The notes beneath the pieces were generated by a model. That model did not search any database, was not told the DNA's origin, and worked only from the letters and a program-made list of their open reading frames with translations. A DNA stretch of 64,000 nt from Streptomyces sp. FIT100 (lineage in GTDB: Bacteria; Actinomycetota; Actinomycetes; Streptomycetales; Streptomycetaceae), in NCBI RefSeq assembly GCF_024584805.1, contig NZ_CP075715.1, positions 2,158,001-2,222,000 of the forward strand, given 5' to 3'. The position numbers and the translations under genes are program-made. Positions 61,656-64,000 of the stretch are shown piece by piece. How positions within the stretch are numbered: position 1 is the stretch's first letter; each line of letters opens with the position of its first letter.

Positions 61656-62693
61656 ATGCCACAGGTGACGGAGCACGGCGGAGGCGTCTGGTCCCTCCGG
61701 GTCCCCATCCCGGACAATCCGCTCGGCCACACGCTGGTCCACGTCATCGACACCGGCCGCGGCCCGGTGCTCGTCGACACCGGCTGGGACGACCCGGCGT
61801 CCTGGACCGCCCTCACCGAAGGGCTGGCCGCGGTCGGCATCCCGGTCGCCGAGGTTCACGGTGTCGTGATCACCCACCACCACCCCGACCACCACGGTCT
61901 GTCCGGGCAGGTGCGTGAGGCGTCCGGCGCCTGGATCGCGATGCATGCCGCCGACACCGCCATCGTGCGCCGTACCCGCGCCGCGGCACCCGGTGCCTGG
62001 CTCGACTACCTCGCGGCGAAGCTCGCCGCCGTCGGCGCCCCCGAGGAGCACCTCGCCCCGCTGCGCGCCGCCCGCGCCGAGGGCCGGATGCGGACGCTGC
62101 CCGGACTGTCGGCCGCCCTGCCCGACCGGGAGATCGTTCCCGGCGAGCTGCTGGACCTGGCGGGCCGCCGGCTGCGTGCGATATGGACGCCCGGGCACAC
62201 GCCCGGCCATGTCTGCCTCCACCTGGAGGAGGATCATCCGGCGAACCTCCCCGGCCGCGGCCGGCTGTTCTCCGGCGACCATCTCCTCCCCGGCATCTCC
62301 CCGCACATCGGTCTCTACGAGGACCCGGACGACTCCACCGTCACCGACCCGCTCGGCGACTACCTCGACTCCCTCGAACGCGTCGGCCGCCTCGGCGCCG
62401 CCGAGGTCCTCCCGGCCCACCAGCACGCCTTCACCGACGCCCCGGCGCGCGTCCGCGAACTCCTCTCCCACCACGAGGCCCGCCTCACCGGGCTGCTGGC
62501 TCTCCTCACCACCCCGCTCACCCCGTGGCAGCTCGCCGAGCGCATGGAGTGGAACCGCCCCTGGGACCGGATCCCCTTCGGGTCGCGCAACATCGCCGTC
62601 TCGGAGGCGGAGGCCCATCTGCGCCGTCTGGTGAAGCTGGGCCGGGCGGAGGCTGTACCCGGAAGCTCCCCGGTGACGTACGTCGCGGTGTGA
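61656..62693 (+). CDS. MBL-fold metallo-hydrolase
   Basis: 345 residues. The metallo-beta-lactamase fold is clear: LVHVIDTGRGPVLVDTGWDD, the metal motif VVITHHHPDHHGLSGQ (HxHxDH), RAIWTPGHTPGHVCLHLEED, FSGDHLLPGISPHIGLYEDP and VLPAHQHAF. The C-terminal 70 residues form a small helical cap with LLTTPLTPWQLAERMEW, as in the glyoxalase II-like group of actinobacterial hydrolases that act on thioesters or similar. The ATG at 61656 starts the fold; GGGGAGACGAGG lies upstream. It is monocistronic. Confidence 0.9.
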   Translation: MPQVTEHGGGVWSLRVPIPDNPLGHTLVHVIDTGRGPVLVDTGWDDPASWTALTEGLAAVGIPVAEVHGVVITHHHPDHHGLSGQVREASGAWIAMHAADTAIVRRTRAAAPGAWLDYLAAKLAAVGAPEEHLAPLRAARAEGRMRTLPGLSAALPDREIVPGELLDLAGRRLRAIWTPGHTPGHVCLHLEEDHPANLPGRGRLFSGDHLLPGISPHIGLYEDPDDSTVTDPLGDYLDSLERVGRLGAAEVLPAHQHAFTDAPARVRELLSHHEARLTGLLALLTTPLTPWQLAERMEWNRPWDRIPFGSRNIAVSEAEAHLRRLVKLGRAEAVPGSSPVTYVAV

Positions 62694-62830
62694 AGCGTGG
62701 GGCGGTGCGAAGCGCAGGGCGGTGCAAAGCGCAGGGCGGTGTGCATCGTGGGGCGACGGTCAGCGTGGCGTGGTGTGCATCGTGGGGCGGCGGTCAGCGT
62801 GGCGTGGTGTGCAGGGTGGCGTGGTGTGAC
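62694..62830. repeat. Imperfect tandem repeats upstream of the riboswitch
   Basis: A run of GGGCGGTGCGAAGCGCA-type 17-bp units, then two copies of a longer unit containing GTGTGCATCGTGGGGCG and GGTCAGCGTGGCGTG. No coding frame is supported. It separates the MBL gene from the cobalamin riboswitch. Confidence 0.75.
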
Positions 62831-62877
62831 CCACGCCCTGCCGTCCGACCCGGGGCGCTCCCGGTACGGGCCGGTAG

Positions 62878-63045
62878 AGTGTGCGAGTCGTCATCAAGCC
62901 CGTACGGGGGGAAGCCGGTGCGAATCCGGCGCTGACCCGCAGCCGTGAGCCGCCCTCGCCGGCGGACAGTCGGAATGCCTCGTCACGGGACAAGACACCC
63001 CGAAGGCACCGTCGAGGAATACGGAGCCGGCGCCTGGTGCCCGAG
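62878..63045 (+). ncRNA. Cobalamin (B12) riboswitch
   Basis: The conserved core is complete: GGAAGCCGGTGCGAATCCGG (62910-62929), then CGCTGACCCGCAGCCGTGAG, and the B12-box-associated AGTCGGAATGCC (62968-62979). Downstream, GGAGCCGG and CCGGCTCC can pair just before AGGAGAGG, the ribosome site of the next gene. This suggests that B12 binding blocks translation initiation; exact ends are approximate. Confidence 0.93.
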
Positions 63046-63087
63046 CGTGCCTGTGTCCGGCTCCCCGCAGGAGAGGCACCGCCCGTC

Positions 63088-64000
63088 ATGACCGTTCGCC
63101 GCAGCGCAGCCGCGCTCGCCGCCGCTTCCGCCGTGCTCTGTGGGGCCGTGGCCGCTGCCCCGGCCGCGACCGCCGCGCCCAGCCCCTCCCCCTCGCCGTC
63201 GGCCGCGCTCCCGGCCGGTCTGTACGGCACGAAGGACCCGACGTACGACGGTGTGTGGCGGCAGTCGCTGGCGCTGCTCGCGCAGGACGCCGTCAAGGTC
63301 GTCCCGTCGGAGCAGGCCGTCGACTGGCTCACCGGGCAGCAGTGCGCGAACGGCGCCTTCGCCTCGTACCGTCCGGATCCGGCAGAGCCGTGCGGCATCA
63401 AGACGATGCTCGACACCAACGCCACCGCCGCCGCGCTCCAGGCGCTCGTCGCGCTCGGCGGCCACAAGGACGCGGTCGACAAGGGCGTCATCTGGCTGAA
63501 GCAGGTGCAGAACGAGGACGGCGGCTGGAGCTACAACCCCGGAGCACCGTCCGACGCCAACTCCACCGCGATCGTGATCAGCTCCCTCGCGGCGGCGAAG
63601 GCCCGGCCGGGCACCATGACGTCGGGCGACGGAAGGACGCCGTACGACGCGCTCGTCTCGTTCGCGCTCCCGTGCACCGACCCGGCGGGCGCCGGGGCCT
63701 TCGCGTACCAGCCGGACACGACCGGCAAGCTGCTCGCGAACGGCGACGCCACCGCCGCCGCCGTGCTCGGCGGGCTCGGCCGCGCCCTGCCCTTCAAGGG
63801 CCCCAAGCCCGGCGGTGCGCCGACCTGCGAGACCGAGGCGAAGCCGACCCCGGAGCGGTCCGCCCGCAACGGCGCCCACTGGCTCGCCACCACCCTCGCC
63901 AAGACCGGCCACCTCGACTCGCCGCCGCTGCCGGGTGCCGCCGACCCGGCTCCCCAGCCCGACTTCGGCAACACCGCGGACGCGGTCGTCGCGCTCTCCG
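63088..64000 (+). CDS. Exported prenyltransferase/squalene-oxidase-repeat protein, transcobalamin-like (partial)
   Basis: 304 residues are visible; the gene runs past the window end. A Sec signal peptide (VRRSAAALAAASAVLCGAVA, cleavage near ATAAPSPS) is followed by an (alpha/alpha) barrel with repeated helix pairs: AVDWLTGQQCANGAFASYRP, TMLDTNATAAALQALVALGG, VIWLKQVQNEDGGWSYNPGA, SDANSTAIVISSLAAAKARP, FGNTADAVVAL. This is the fold of the N-domain of intrinsic factor/transcobalamin. A B12 riboswitch directly upstream supports a role in capturing cobalamin for uptake. Similar streptomycete genes sit with ECF-type cobalamin transporters, which would lie beyond the window. Confidence 0.85.
   Translation, partial: MTVRRSAAALAAASAVLCGAVAAAPAATAAPSPSPSPSAALPAGLYGTKDPTYDGVWRQSLALLAQDAVKVVPSEQAVDWLTGQQCANGAFASYRPDPAEPCGIKTMLDTNATAAALQALVALGGHKDAVDKGVIWLKQVQNEDGGWSYNPGAPSDANSTAIVISSLAAAKARPGTMTSGDGRTPYDALVSFALPCTDPAGAGAFAYQPDTTGKLLANGDATAAAVLGGLGRALPFKGPKPGGAPTCETEAKPTPERSARNGAHWLATTLAKTGHLDSPPLPGAADPAPQPDFGNTADAVVALS

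Noticed and set aside
62905..62930. tRNA T-arm-like sequence GGTGCGAATCC
   Set aside because: It belongs to the conserved cobalamin riboswitch core; no acceptor or anticodon stems can be formed around it.

Overview
The window is very GC-rich actinobacterial DNA and almost certainly Streptomyces. Signs are the GC-biased codon use, many GTG/TTG starts, 4-bp stop/start overlaps (GTGA, TGATG), XRE-DUF5753/DUF397 and HTH-DUF2690 families, a class A RNase P RNA, and the fused RNase H/acid phosphatase followed by a C4 zinc-ribbon and a Nif3 protein. No rRNA, tRNA, CRISPR array or intact prophage was seen.

Layout. 1-6.9 kb: housekeeping and accessory enzymes (MFS pump, Gfo/Idh oxidoreductase, PhoD phosphatase, SDR, PhzF, NTF2-like). 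7.1-10.4 kb: a gene graveyard in which the 5' part of a polyketide ketosynthase gene is fused to the 3' part of a cytochrome P450 gene, beside two decayed IS5-type transposases. 10.4-17.5 kb: MazG-like protein, a TetR/aldo-keto reductase divergon, a secreted protein, a GH15 hydrolase, an HTH-DUF2690 membrane regulator and two tandem secreted peptidoglycan-binding-like paralogues. 17.7-23.7 kb: an unusual locus with a Nudix hydrolase/XRE-TPR pair, an anti-sigma-like ATPase, two small proteins, a JmjC-type oxygenase, an aldo-keto-reductase-like protein and a phosphotransferase. 23.8-35 kb: conserved core (rnpB, Uma2 protein, MerR operon, RNB exonuclease, YaaA, KDPG aldolase, RNase H/phosphatase, zinc-ribbon, Nif3), with an 0.8-kb repeat-rich gap at 29.8-30.6 kb.

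35-58.7 kb holds what looks like a dispersed lipid or steroid side-chain beta-oxidation regulon: a MaoC hydratase-alcohol dehydrogenase-SDR operon, a two-domain acyl-CoA dehydrogenase-SCP2 thiolase operon, an aldehyde dehydrogenase-ferredoxin operon, and a KstR-like TetR gene. A 16-bp palindrome of the type CTAGAACnnGTTCCAG lies upstream of all four. A second palindrome, CTGACnnnnnGTCAG, accompanies three of them and also precedes an LLM-family flavin oxidoreductase gene. Interleaved are a lipoprotein serpin, a DUF397 protein with an XRE regulator split by a TAA codon, a class I methyltransferase, an amidase, and a glycosyltransferase-methyltransferase-cyclase-like operon divergent from the KstR-like gene.

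58.8-64 kb: small membrane, lipoprotein and possible SPOR/peptidoglycan-binding-like genes, a gene-poor 1.2 kb, an MBL-fold hydrolase, and finally a cobalamin riboswitch driving an exported alpha/alpha-barrel protein, probably a B12-binding, transcobalamin-like protein, cut by the window end. Short inverted-repeat elements and minisatellites recur throughout and often abut stop codons.
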